This document shows, one piece after another, positions 17,587-25,911 of a DNA stretch of 64,000 nt (within the stretch, counting starts at the first letter, position 1; each line of letters opens with the position of its first letter). The position numbers were made by a program, and so were the translations under genes. Source of the stretch: Mycobacterium sp. SMC-2 (GTDB lineage Bacteria > Actinomycetota > Actinomycetes > Mycobacteriales > Mycobacteriaceae). The stretch lies in the NCBI RefSeq assembly GCF_025263485.1, contig NZ_CP079863.1:806001-870000 (forward strand), in the 5' to 3' direction. The notes beneath the pieces are model-generated. The model saw only the letters and a list, made by a program, of their open reading frames with translations. It had not been told where the DNA came from and ran no database searches.

Positions 17587-18891
17587 TCTCAATGACGTTG
17601 TCAAGCCGCCGCAGTAGTGGTTGCGGGTTGGTAGACGGCGTGGTCGCGCAGCATGGCCCACAGGACGTTGAGTCGGCGACGGGCCAGGGCCAAGACGGCT
17701 TGGGTGTGGCGTTTCCCTTCGGCGCGTTTGCGGTCGTAGTAGGTGCGCGAGGCGGGATCGGTGCGGATGCTGACCAGAGCGGACAGGTAGCAGGCGCGCA
17801 GCAGGCGCCGGTCGTAGCGGCGGGGGCGTTTGAGGTTGCCGCTGATGCGGCCCGAATCTCGCGGTACTGGGGCCAGACCCGAGACGCCGGCGAGGCGGTC
17901 GACGGAGGGGAAGGCGCTCATGTCGCCGCCGGTGGCGGCGAGGAACTCGGCGCCGAGGATGACGCCGAAGCCGGGCATGCTCAGGATGATTTCGGCGTGG
18001 CGGTGGCGGCGAAATCGGTCCTCGATCATCGCGTCGGTGTCGCCGATTTCGGTGTCGAGGGCCATCACCTCCTTAGCCAAGCGGGCGACCACGCCCGCGG
18101 CAAGCTGTTGTCCGGGCACGATGGTGTGTTGGGCGTTGGCTGCCTCGATGGCGGCGGTTGCGACCGCATCGGCGTTGCGGGCCTTGCGTTTATGCAAAAA
18201 GGCTGCCACCCGGGCGGCACCGGCCCGGCGCAGCCCGTCGGGGGTTTGATAGCCGGTGAGCAGGATCAGCGCGGCCTTGCTTTTGCTGTAGTCAAAGCCA
18301 CGTTCCAGGGCCGGGAAGTATTCCAGCAGCTGGGCGCGCAGCCGATTGATCGCGCGGGTGCGATCGGCCACCAGATCGGCGCGCCGACTGGTCAGGATGC
18401 GCAGTTCGACGGCGATGTCGTCGCCGGGGCGCAACGGTTGCAGGTCGCGGCGCATCCGGGCCTGATCGGCAATCACCGCAGCGTCTTTGGCGTCGGTCTT
18501 GCCGTCGCCGCGGTAGCCACCCGAGGCGTGGTGAACAGTGCGGCCGGGAATGTAGAGCAGCCGCTGCTGGGCAGCGATCAGCAGCGTGATCAGCAATGCA
18601 GCGCCGCCGGCGTTGAGGTCAATCGCCCAAGTGACTTCTCCGCCATCAGCCAGCGCCGCGACCATGTCGATCAACTCCAGCAGCGCGGCCTCGTCATTAG
18701 CGACGCGCCGCGACAGCAACGACTTGCCCTCAGCGTCGATGACCACGCCGTAATGGTCCGCTTTCCCGGCGTCCACACCAGCCCACACAGGTTGTGCCAC
18801 AACCACCTCCGTTCCCGTCTCGGTTTCTATCAACCCAGCAGACGACCACGCCAGCGTGTCCTTACACAGCGATCACATCGCATCTCTCAAT
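17587..18891 (-). mobile_element. IS110-family insertion sequence
   Basis: The element encodes a single IS110 transposase on the minus strand. A 7-bp sequence TCTCAAT occurs at 17587-17593 and again at 18885-18891, immediately outside the transposase on both sides. I take it as the flanking target/core sequence, giving an element of about 1.3 kb, the usual size. No terminal inverted repeats are seen, as expected for IS110. Only about 60-110 bp of non-coding sequence lies upstream of the transposase and about 8 bp downstream. Exact ends are inferred and should be read as approximate. Confidence 0.75.
17601..18833 (-). CDS. IS110 family transposase (DEDD type)
   Basis: A 410-residue recombinase. 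The N-terminal RuvC-like DEDD domain shows D21 (WAGVDAGKADH), D72 (WAIDLNAGG) and D114/D117 (KTDAKDAAVIAD). A coiled middle region follows. The C-terminal Tnp_20-type domain contains PGFGVILGAEFLAATGG and the putative catalytic Ser327 (APVPRDSGRISG). All acidic positions and the serine are present and the frame is open, so the enzyme may be active. In-frame GTG codons just upstream of WAGVDAGK mean the true start could be up to 15 codons later. The sequence resembles the IS116/IS117-like branch rather than IS900, from memory. Confidence 0.92.
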   Translation of the reverse strand: MIETETGTEVVVAQPVWAGVDAGKADHYGVVIDAEGKSLLSRRVANDEAALLELIDMVAALADGGEVTWAIDLNAGGAALLITLLIAAQQRLLYIPGRTVHHASGGYRGDGKTDAKDAAVIADQARMRRDLQPLRPGDDIAVELRILTSRRADLVADRTRAINRLRAQLLEYFPALERGFDYSKSKAALILLTGYQTPDGLRRAGAARVAAFLHKRKARNADAVATAAIEAANAQHTIVPGQQLAAGVVARLAKEVMALDTEIGDTDAMIEDRFRRHRHAEIILSMPGFGVILGAEFLAATGGDMSAFPSVDRLAGVSGLAPVPRDSGRISGNLKRPRRYDRRLLRACYLSALVSIRTDPASRTYYDRKRAEGKRHTQAVLALARRRLNVLWAMLRDHAVYQPATTTAAA

Positions 18892-19041
18892 TAGCGGTCG
18901 AGTCGTCGCGGGACCCCGGGCGGCCAATCTCCTTCGGCCATCGAAGACAGCAAAACCATGAAAGCCATACCCGACGTCCCCGGGCAGTTGAAAGCCTACG
19001 GCCGAGGGCAACAACCACCCTCCAAGAAAGGTAAGGACACC

Positions 19042-19512
19042 ATGACCGTCACCGTTGTCGACGCAGGTCCGCGGCAGGTAAGCCGGTCGGTCGAAGTGGC
19101 GGCGCCGGCCGCCGAGCTGTACGCGATGGCCGCCGATCCCCGGCGACACAGCGAATTGGACGGATCGGGCACCGTGCGCGACAACGTCAAGGCTCCCGCG
19201 GAGGTGGCTGTGGGGTCGAAGTTTTCGACCAATATGAAGATGTATGGCGTGCCCTATCGCATCACCAGCACGGTGACCGCCCTCAAACCGGACGAACTGG
19301 TCGAGTGGCGTCACCCCATGGGGCACCGCTGGCGATGGGAGTTCGAGGCGCTCTCGCCGACCCGGACGCGGGTCACCGAGACATTCGACTATCGCGACGC
19401 CGGCGCGATCAAGAACGCGCTGAAGTACTACGAACTGTTGGGTGCGCGGAAGGCCAACGCCGCGGGCATCGAAGCGACACTCGCCCAGCTGCGCGATCGC
19501 TACGCGGGGTAG
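19042..19512 (+). CDS. SRPBCC family protein (polyketide cyclase/dehydrase-like)
   Basis: A 156-residue START/Bet v1-like protein with the opening pattern [28 protein letters not shown] and a C-terminal long helix. The ATG at 19042, preceded by AAGGTAAGGA, begins the domain at the usual distance. The longer frame from 18958 reaches back toward the IS end and is unlikely. Such domains bind hydrophobic ligands; no catalytic role can be assigned. It is codirectional with the DUF417 gene 51 bp downstream, and a second SRPBCC protein of the same subgroup lies at 35860. Confidence 0.85.
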   Translation: MTVTVVDAGPRQVSRSVEVAAPAAELYAMAADPRRHSELDGSGTVRDNVKAPAEVAVGSKFSTNMKMYGVPYRITSTVTALKPDELVEWRHPMGHRWRWEFEALSPTRTRVTETFDYRDAGAIKNALKYYELLGARKANAAGIEATLAQLRDRYAG

Positions 19513-19563
19513 CCGGTCGCACGCGACGGTGAACCAAATCGGGGCGCCGATCGTGGCTGCTCT

Positions 19564-20103
19564 GTGGACACGATCGAATCGCCCCGCGCGGGGTGGTTGG
19601 CTATGCGAGCGGGGCAACTGATCGGCCGCTACGGGCTGGTTGTCATCCTGGCCTGGATCGGGTTCGGTAAGTACGTGAAGATGGAATCCCGCACGCTAAT
19701 CGAGCACAGCCCGCTGATGAGCTGGATTTACGACGTGCTGAGCGTGACCGCGGTCGCGCGGATGCTAGGCACCATGGAAATCGTTGCCGCAGTCCTGATT
19801 GCGCTGCGGCCGGTGTGGCCGCGCGCTTCGGCGGTCGGAAGTGCCCTGGCGGTGGTGCTGTTCGTGGGAACGCTGAGTTTCTTGGTCACCACCCCCGGTG
19901 TGATCGGGACCCACGCCGCGGGGCTTCCCGTCCTGTCGGCGCTGCCGGGCCAATTCCTGCTCAAGGACCTTGTCCTGCTTGGCGTTTCGCTGTGGACCCT
20001 GGGCGATGCGCTGTCGGCGGGGCGGTTCACACTCGGGGCAGCACCTCATCGGCCAGCAGCTGCAGGCTGGCCCAGCCCGCGTCGATCGGCAGGCCACCGA
20101 TGA
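19564..20103 (+). CDS. DUF417 (YkgB family) inner-membrane protein
   Basis: A 179-residue membrane protein with four hydrophobic segments at about 20-38, 65-85, 92-113 and 132-150 and the family pattern LVVILAWIGFGKYVKME. The start is GTG 19564. Function is unknown; E. coli YkgB and RclC are relatives, the latter tied to reactive-chlorine resistance. The last 25 residues are hydrophilic and proline/arginine-rich, and their coding sequence overlaps the end of the convergent LLM oxidoreductase gene by 77 bp. Such a tail is likely a product of stop-codon loss rather than a functional domain. Confidence 0.8.
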   Translation: MDTIESPRAGWLAMRAGQLIGRYGLVVILAWIGFGKYVKMESRTLIEHSPLMSWIYDVLSVTAVARMLGTMEIVAAVLIALRPVWPRASAVGSALAVVLFVGTLSFLVTTPGVIGTHAAGLPVLSALPGQFLLKDLVLLGVSLWTLGDALSAGRFTLGAAPHRPAAAGWPSPRRSAGHR

Positions 20104-21004
20104 GTGGATTCGTGACGATTTCTTTTCTGCCGCGGCGAATCTGCTCGATCAGCCGCTGGGGCGTCAGGATCTCGACGTTGCCGAGGCGGCGCAGCTGCTG
20201 AACCGAGGCCGGGGAGTCTTCGTTGGGTCGCGGCACACCGGCGCGCTTCCAGCCGCTGTATTCGGCCGCTTCCGCCAGGATGAACTCACCGTAACGCGAC
20301 CACGCTTCATCGGGATCGTCGTGCAACAACGTGACGGTGCTGCCGTTTTCGGGGCGGTAGACGAAACCCTCGTTTCCGTGGTTGCGCAGCTCCTGCGCAT
20401 ACACCGCTTCCACCTCGGGCATGGCCATCGGCGGTGAGAACGGAAGCCCGAAGCGGGCCGCGCGTCGGGCTGCCGCGGCGGTCATGCCGCCAACGAAGAA
20501 GATCGGATGCGGTCGGGTATGCGGCTTGGGCGTGACGTTGATGAGGGCGCCCTGATATTCGAAAGGCTGGTCGCTCCACGCCTTGAGCATCACCGCCAGG
20601 CAGTGATCCATCAGGGCCGCGCGCTTCGACCAGTCCTTGCCGATGGCCCGATACTCCTCGGGCCGGTAACCCATGCCGGCCACGAAACTGAAGCGGCCCT
20701 GGGTCAGGTTGTCCAGCACGGCGACGTCCTCGGCCAGCCGAATCGGATCGTAGAGCGGGACGATCAGGGCGTTGATGCTGATGCGCACGTTGCGTGTGCG
20801 CCCCGCGACCGCGGCCGCCAAAATCAACGGCGACGGAAGCCAACTCGTGGCCGCCAGGTGATGTTCCTCTCCGCTGACGGCGGTGAAACCGTGCTGATCC
20901 GCGAACTCCGCCATGTCCAGTGCCGCACGGTAACGCCCGGCCTGGCGCGCCGTGGGATCCGCGATGTTGGTCATGTTCAGCCGCAGCGCGGTGAGCAACT
21001 TCAT
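20027..21004 (-). CDS. LLM class flavin-dependent oxidoreductase
   Basis: A 325-residue TIM-barrel protein of the bacterial luciferase-like family, which uses FMN or F420. Typical segments are VSGEEHHLA near 40-50, ISINALIVPLYDPIRLAEDVAVLDNLTQGR near 75-105 and the bulge HPIFFVGGM. Mycobacterial members are often F420-dependent, but the cofactor cannot be read here. The 3' end overlaps the DUF417 gene by 77 bp, tail to tail. The 5' end overlaps the upstream TetR gene by 4 bp (ATGA), so TetR1 and this enzyme form an operon and probably share control. Confidence 0.9.
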   Translation of the reverse strand: MKLLTALRLNMTNIADPTARQAGRYRAALDMAEFADQHGFTAVSGEEHHLAATSWLPSPLILAAAVAGRTRNVRISINALIVPLYDPIRLAEDVAVLDNLTQGRFSFVAGMGYRPEEYRAIGKDWSKRAALMDHCLAVMLKAWSDQPFEYQGALINVTPKPHTRPHPIFFVGGMTAAAARRAARFGLPFSPPMAMPEVEAVYAQELRNHGNEGFVYRPENGSTVTLLHDDPDEAWSRYGEFILAEAAEYSGWKRAGVPRPNEDSPASVQQLRRLGNVEILTPQRLIEQIRRGRKEIVTNPLIGGLPIDAGWASLQLLADEVLPRV

Positions 21005-21642
21005 CGGTGTACGCCGGGCGGGTGCGCGAACAGCGTCCCGCCGATCAAATCCTTCGCCGCTGCCAGCGTGGCGGCGTAGGCGTCCGCGTCCAGGCTGGCC
21101 GCGCGCTCGGCGAGACCGCGTGCCAGCGCGTGGATCGCATCGGCCGCGGCACCCGGGTCGGTGCCGGGAGCCAGGGCGCCACGCGCCCCGGCATCGTCGA
21201 GGACTTCGCTGATTATGTCGCGCAACGCTTTTCGTCCGGGCACCTTCGGTCTGCCACGGGCCGGGTGCTCGTGAATTTCGGCGCTGACAGCCCGGTCGAA
21301 CGCGGCCAGCTGGGGATACTCGCGCATCAGCCGGCTCGCCTCGTCCAACACCGCCGCCAGGCGATCGACCACGTCGCCGGCCTGCCCGGCCGCGGCCCGC
21401 AACCGCGGCACCGCGGCCCGCTCGATGTGCTCGACGGCGGCGTCAAGCAACTCGGACTTGTTCGGAAAGTAGTGGTACAGGCTGCCGCTGGTCATGTCGG
21501 CGGCGCGGGCGATCTCGCGAATAGTGGTGCGGGAGTAGCCCTTCTCGGCGACACACCGCATCGCCGCGGTGATGATGCGCGCGCGAGTCTGCTCACCGTC
21601 GGCACCCACCGGGCGCCCCAGTTGCGACTGCGAGGTGCTCAT
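21001..21642 (-). CDS. TetR family regulator, copy 1 of a divergent pair
   Basis: A 213-residue TetR protein with HTH TIREIARAADMTSGSLYHYFPNKSEL at about 40-65. It is clearly paralogous to the divergent regulator at 21787. Both start with QLGRPVGA, share MRCVA-GYSR-TIREIAR and continue as similar sequence into the ligand domain (VDRLAAVLDEASRLMREYPQLAAF versus VDRIEAVLDESGRLMREYPDLAAF). A perfect 7-bp palindrome lies between them. It overlaps the LLM oxidoreductase start by 4 bp. Likely an autorepressor of its own operon and of the monooxygenase cluster. Confidence 0.92.
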   Translation of the reverse strand: MSTSQSQLGRPVGADGEQTRARIITAAMRCVAEKGYSRTTIREIARAADMTSGSLYHYFPNKSELLDAAVEHIERAAVPRLRAAAGQAGDVVDRLAAVLDEASRLMREYPQLAAFDRAVSAEIHEHPARGRPKVPGRKALRDIISEVLDDAGARGALAPGTDPGAAADAIHALARGLAERAASLDADAYAATLAAAKDLIGGTLFAHPPGVHR

Positions 21643-21707
21643 GCGGCGCAGTGCTCGCCGAAGGTCCGTCCATCACGCACCGCGCACCTCCACCGGAAAC
21701 CCCGAAC

Positions 21708-21725
21708 TAATCGATCACTCGATTA
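21708..21725. promoter_or_regulatory. Cluster operator, site 1 (between paralogous TetR genes)
   Basis: TAATCGA (21708-21714), spacer TCAC, TCGATTA (21719-21725): a perfect inverted repeat with a 4-bp spacer. It lies between the divergent TetR genes. Related palindromes with the same 4-bp spacer stand upstream of the tandem monooxygenases and of the alcohol dehydrogenase, so one TetR protein, or both, may control the whole cluster. Confidence 0.75.
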
Positions 21726-21786
21726 TATTCGACCGTGCCGGGCACGAAGCGCCGGCGGACGGGATGCGAAAGTTGGGGAGAGCATC

Positions 21787-22416
21787 GTGACGCGGGCACA
21801 GCTGGGACGCCCGGTGGGCGCCAGCGGGCAAGAGACCCGCCAGCGGATCATCGTGGCCACCATGCGCTGTGTCGCCAAGGTGGGCTACTCCCGCGCGACG
21901 ATTCGCGAGATCGCCCGCACCGCGAACGTCACGAGCGCCAGCCTGTACAACTACTTTCCGAACAAGGCCGAACTGATCAAGGCCGCGATCGCCGCGCGCA
22001 CCGATGTCGCATTGCCGCGGCTACGGGCGGCCGCCGCGCGATCCGGGAGCGCCGTTGACCGCATCGAGGCGGTGCTCGACGAATCCGGCCGGCTGATGCG
22101 CGAGTATCCCGATCTCGCCGCCTTCGAGTGGGTGATCCGCGCCGAAAGCGCCGTCCTCCTCGATCCGCAACTAACCGGCGGCGCCGGATTTCAGGCCTTC
22201 CGCGAGATCATCGAGGGCGTCGTCGACGACGCCTACCGTCAGGACGATCTCGCGCACCGCTCCGATCGGCGCAGCGTCGTCGAGGCCGTCTATGCGCTGA
22301 TCTACGGGTTGGTCGAGCTGGCGGCCGCGTCACCGCCCCGGGACTATCACGCCGCGCTGGTCGCGGCCAAGAAGATGGTCAGGGGGACGCTGTTCGCGGC
22401 GGGCGCGAAGGGATAG
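21787..22416 (+). CDS. TetR family regulator, copy 2 of a divergent pair
   Basis: A 209-residue TetR protein starting at GTG 21787 (VTRAQLGRPVGASGQE), with HTH TIREIARTANVTSASLYNYFPNKAEL. The start was set by homology with its divergent paralogue at 21001-21642; the open frame continues far upstream but antisense through that gene. The ligand domains share the helix around RLMREYPDLAAFEW and then drift apart, which suggests different effectors binding to similar DNA sites. It precedes the first monooxygenase gene by 73 bp, with a second copy of the cluster operator between them. Confidence 0.92.
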   Translation: MTRAQLGRPVGASGQETRQRIIVATMRCVAKVGYSRATIREIARTANVTSASLYNYFPNKAELIKAAIAARTDVALPRLRAAAARSGSAVDRIEAVLDESGRLMREYPDLAAFEWVIRAESAVLLDPQLTGGAGFQAFREIIEGVVDDAYRQDDLAHRSDRRSVVEAVYALIYGLVELAAASPPRDYHAALVAAKKMVRGTLFAAGAKG

Positions 22417-22439
22417 CCGCGGGCGCCACGCCCCCTTGA

Positions 22440-22461
22440 TATGATCAAGCGATTGATTATA
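22440..22461. promoter_or_regulatory. Cluster operator, site 2 (upstream of tandem monooxygenases)
   Basis: TATGATCAA (22440-22448), spacer GCGA, TTGATTATA (22453-22461): 8 of 9 bases match as an inverted repeat with the same 4-bp spacer as site 1 (core ATCRA-N4-TYGAT). It ends 28 bp before the TTG start of the first monooxygenase, a repressor-like position. Confidence 0.75.
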
Positions 22462-22489
22462 TAGTCGGGCCACGAGAGGAATCGGGGCC

Positions 22490-24286
22490 TTGACTGAAAC
22501 CGTTGGCGTGACATTCGACGTCGACGCGCTGCGACGTAAGTACGCCGAAGAGCGCGCGCGCCGATTGCGCCCGGACGGCATCGCGCAGTACGTGGAGACG
22601 GCGGGCGCGTTCGCCCGCTTCGCCGACGACCCCTGGGTGGATGGAAATTTCGTTCGCGAACCGCTGACCGACGAGGTCGACGTCGCAATCATCGGCGCGG
22701 GCTTCGGCGGACTGCTGACGGGGGTTCGGCTGCGTCAGCTCGGCGTCGAAAGCGTGCGCCTCATCGACAGGGCGGCCGACGTGGGTGGCACGTGGTACTG
22801 GAACCGCTACCCGGGAATCGCGTGCGACGTCGAGTCGTATGTGTACATGCCGCTGCTCGAGGAGCTCGGCTATGTACCCACCGAGAAGTACGCCAAGGGG
22901 CCCGAGATCTTCGCGCATTGCCAGCGCATCGCCCGGCACTACGACCTCTACCGCGACGCCTGCCTACAGACGGATGTGCACGAGATCCGTTGGGACACGG
23001 CCGAATCACGCTGGATCATCCGCACCAACCGGGGCGACGAGATGCGGGCCCGGTTCGTGTCCATGGCCAACGGCTACCAGGCCAAACCCAAGCTGCCCGG
23101 CATCGAGGGCCTCGGCGCGTTTCGCGGGCATGCCTTCCATACCAGCCGGTGGGACTACGCCTACACCGGCGAGAAGCTCGAGAAGCTGGCCGGCAAGCGC
23201 GTCGGCATCATCGGCACCGGCGCCACGGCGATCCAGTGCGTCCCGCACCTCGCCAGGGCGGCGCAGCGGCTCTACGTATTCCAGCGCACGCCGTCATCGG
23301 TCGACGTCCGGGCCAACCGCCCCACGGACTCGCAGTGGGCCAACACATTACGGCCGGGCTGGCAGCGCCGACGCATCGAGAACTTCCAGATCCTCACCGC
23401 CGGCGGGCAGGCCGACGAAGACCTCGTGGCCGACGCCTGGACGAGCATCACGCGCAAGCTGCCGGTGATGCGCCACGACGGGGACGGCGCGGACCCGGCG
23501 CAACGCGGCCGCGACATCGAACTCGCGGACTTCGCCAAGATGGAAGAGATCCGGGCGCGTGTCGACGACATCGTCGCCGATCCGGCCACCGCGGAGGCGC
23601 TCAAGCCGTGGTACGGGTACTTCTGCAAACGGCCCTGCTTCCACGACGAGTACCTGCAAACGTTCAACCGCGACAACGTCACGCTGGTCGACACACGCGG
23701 CCGCGGGGTGCAACGCATCACCGAGTCGGGTGTGGTCGTCGACGATGTGCCCTACCAGCTCGACTGTCTCATCTTCGCAACCGGTTTCGAGGTGGGCACC
23801 GACTACTGCCGCCGCACCGGTTTCCAGCTGATCGGCCGTGACGGGGTGTCGCTGACCCAACACTGGGACGACGGCGTGCGCACCTTTCAAGGCCTGTGCA
23901 CGACGAAATTCCCGAACTGCTTCATCGAAAGCATCGCCCAGGCGGGCCTGACGGTGAACTTCCCCTACCTGCTCGACGTGCAGGCGACCCACGCCGCGTG
24001 GATCATCGCCTGGGCTCTCGAGCACGGCGTCACCGAAATCGAGGCCGCACCGGCGGCCGAGGCCGCCTGGGTCGACACGGTGGTCGGCCGGTCGGCCGCC
24101 AGCGCCGAGCGCGCCCGAACCTGCACCCCGGGTTACTACAACCGGGAGGGCAAGGCGGACAACAAGACCCGGCAGGGCAGCTTCTTCTTCGGCGGGCCCA
24201 CCGAGTACGCCGACCTACTGCGGTCATGGCGGGCCGACGGTGAGCTGGAGGGTTACCTGATTCGCCGCCGCGAGGCCGGGCCGTGA
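22490..24286 (+). CDS. Baeyer-Villiger-type flavin monooxygenase 1
   Basis: A 598-residue class B flavoprotein monooxygenase. The FAD Rossmann motif is GAGFGG (69-74), the Baeyer-Villiger fingerprint FRGHAFHTSRWD is at 211-222, and the NADPH Rossmann motif GTGATA is at 242-247. An N-terminal extension of about 60 residues is typical of the steroid/cyclopentadecanone-type long BVMOs. It should insert oxygen next to a ketone using NADPH and O2, giving an ester or lactone. The start is TTG 22490 with GAGAGGA upstream. Its stop overlaps the next monooxygenase start by 4 bp, and a TetR-type operator precedes it. The substrate is unknown. Confidence 0.92.
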   Translation: MTETVGVTFDVDALRRKYAEERARRLRPDGIAQYVETAGAFARFADDPWVDGNFVREPLTDEVDVAIIGAGFGGLLTGVRLRQLGVESVRLIDRAADVGGTWYWNRYPGIACDVESYVYMPLLEELGYVPTEKYAKGPEIFAHCQRIARHYDLYRDACLQTDVHEIRWDTAESRWIIRTNRGDEMRARFVSMANGYQAKPKLPGIEGLGAFRGHAFHTSRWDYAYTGEKLEKLAGKRVGIIGTGATAIQCVPHLARAAQRLYVFQRTPSSVDVRANRPTDSQWANTLRPGWQRRRIENFQILTAGGQADEDLVADAWTSITRKLPVMRHDGDGADPAQRGRDIELADFAKMEEIRARVDDIVADPATAEALKPWYGYFCKRPCFHDEYLQTFNRDNVTLVDTRGRGVQRITESGVVVDDVPYQLDCLIFATGFEVGTDYCRRTGFQLIGRDGVSLTQHWDDGVRTFQGLCTTKFPNCFIESIAQAGLTVNFPYLLDVQATHAAWIIAWALEHGVTEIEAAPAAEAAWVDTVVGRSAASAERARTCTPGYYNREGKADNKTRQGSFFFGGPTEYADLLRSWRADGELEGYLIRRREAGP

Positions 24287-25911
24287 CCAGTCGGCAGGCC
24301 CGCTGGCGTTACGGGGTCGGCCGGCTACGGGCGGCGACCCGGCGCCGGCGCTCACCCAGGGTGGCGATCATCGGCGCCGGTTTCGGTGGCATTGCCGCGG
24401 CAGTAGCGCTGCGCCGCAGAGGAATTGACGACTTGGTGATCATTGAAGGCGCGGACGGTGTGGGGGGAACCTGGCGACGCAACACCTATCCCGGCGCCGC
24501 CTGCGACGTGCAAAGCCATCTGTACTCGTTCTCGTTCGCGCTGAACCGGAACTGGAGCCGTACTTACGCTCGGCAGCCCGAGATTCTGGCGTACCTGGAG
24601 TCGGTGGTCGACGACTTCGACCTGCGCCGCCACCTGAACTTGCGGACTTATGTGCGGAGTGCGCGCTGGGATAACGGCGGTCGGCAGTGGGAATTGCAGC
24701 TGCAACAGGCGAATGGCGACAGCGTCACCACGTTGCGCGCCGATGTCGTGGTCAGCGCCGTCGGGCTGTTCGGCGCTCCCAGGCTCCCCGACATCGAGGG
24801 CCTGACCGGCTACCGCGGCCACCTGATGCACACCTCGGCGTGGGATCCTGGCGTGGACTTGACCGGCAGGAAAGTCGCGGTGATCGGCACCGGCGCCAGC
24901 GCGGTGCAGGTGGTGCCGGAACTGGCTCGAATCGCCTCGGGTGTAACCGTGTTCCAGCGGACGCCCCCATGGATGGTACCCAAGGACGACCGTCCGTTCA
25001 GTCCTCAGGAGCTGGCGAGGTTTCGCCGCCATCCGTGGGCGGCGCGCAGGGAACGATGGCGAATCTGGAAGCAGTTCCACGACTTCACCGGAAACGCGGT
25101 CGAAGACCCGCAGGTGGCAAGCCGTTCACAGGTCGCAAGCTCGTTTCTCGAGCGCACCGTCGCCGACGAACGGCTTCGCCTCGCCCTGACTCCCGACTAT
25201 CCATTCCGCTGCAAGCGGGTGCTACTCGGCGACGACTACTATCTGGCGCTGCAGAAGGACCACGTCGATCTGGTGACCGAACCGATCGCCCGAGTTACCG
25301 AGACGTCGATCGCCACTGTCAGCGGCGAATTGGTGGAGCCCGACGCCATCGTGTGCGCCACCGGATTCCAAACGAGCCGCTACCTTGCCGGCATCGAGGT
25401 CATCGGAAGGGGCGGCGAAAGTCTGCACGAGCGATGGGGCGACGACCCCAGCGCATACCTGGGCGTCGCGGTGAGCGGCTTCCCGAACTTCTTCATGCTC
25501 TACGGTCCCAACACCAACCAGGGCGGCAACTCGATCGTCTACATCCTCGAGGCCGGCGCGCGGCTGGTTGCCGGCGCGGTCAGCCGGGTGGCGCGCAGGG
25601 GCGGCTACCTCGATGTCCGTCCCGAAGCCGAAAAGCGCTACAACGACCAGCTTTCCGAGGACCTGGAGCGCAGCATCTGGACGAAGTGCGACAGCTACTT
25701 CCGTTCGCCCACCGGCCGGATCGTCACCCAATGGCCGTACACCGAGCTGGAGTACGCCCGCCGGACCTGGCGGCTGCGACGCCGAGACTGGTTGCTAGCC
25801 CAGGCCGAAGTCGATGACCCCGCGGATCAGGCGGCCGGCGGTCAGGTCGGCGTAGGCGTCGTTGACGTCGTCGAGCCGATAGCGCTTGGTGATCATCTCG
25901 TCGAGGAGTAG
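24283..25911 (+). CDS. Baeyer-Villiger-type flavin monooxygenase 2
   Basis: A 542-residue flavin monooxygenase starting at GTG 24283, coupled to monooxygenase 1 by a 4-bp overlap. Motifs are GAGFGG (31-36) and fingerprint YRGHLMHTSAWD (177-188), with Tyr for the first Phe. A second Rossmann GTGAS motif follows at about 200. It belongs to the shorter class without the N-terminal extension. Residues after about 505 (from AQAEVDDPADQ) are encoded opposite the end of the alcohol dehydrogenase gene and do not look like a family C-terminus, so the natural stop may have been lost. It probably acts on the same pathway as monooxygenase 1. Confidence 0.9.
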   Translation: MTSRQARWRYGVGRLRAATRRRRSPRVAIIGAGFGGIAAAVALRRRGIDDLVIIEGADGVGGTWRRNTYPGAACDVQSHLYSFSFALNRNWSRTYARQPEILAYLESVVDDFDLRRHLNLRTYVRSARWDNGGRQWELQLQQANGDSVTTLRADVVVSAVGLFGAPRLPDIEGLTGYRGHLMHTSAWDPGVDLTGRKVAVIGTGASAVQVVPELARIASGVTVFQRTPPWMVPKDDRPFSPQELARFRRHPWAARRERWRIWKQFHDFTGNAVEDPQVASRSQVASSFLERTVADERLRLALTPDYPFRCKRVLLGDDYYLALQKDHVDLVTEPIARVTETSIATVSGELVEPDAIVCATGFQTSRYLAGIEVIGRGGESLHERWGDDPSAYLGVAVSGFPNFFMLYGPNTNQGGNSIVYILEAGARLVAGAVSRVARRGGYLDVRPEAEKRYNDQLSEDLERSIWTKCDSYFRSPTGRIVTQWPYTELEYARRTWRLRRRDWLLAQAEVDDPADQAAGGQVGVGVVDVVEPIALGDHLVEE

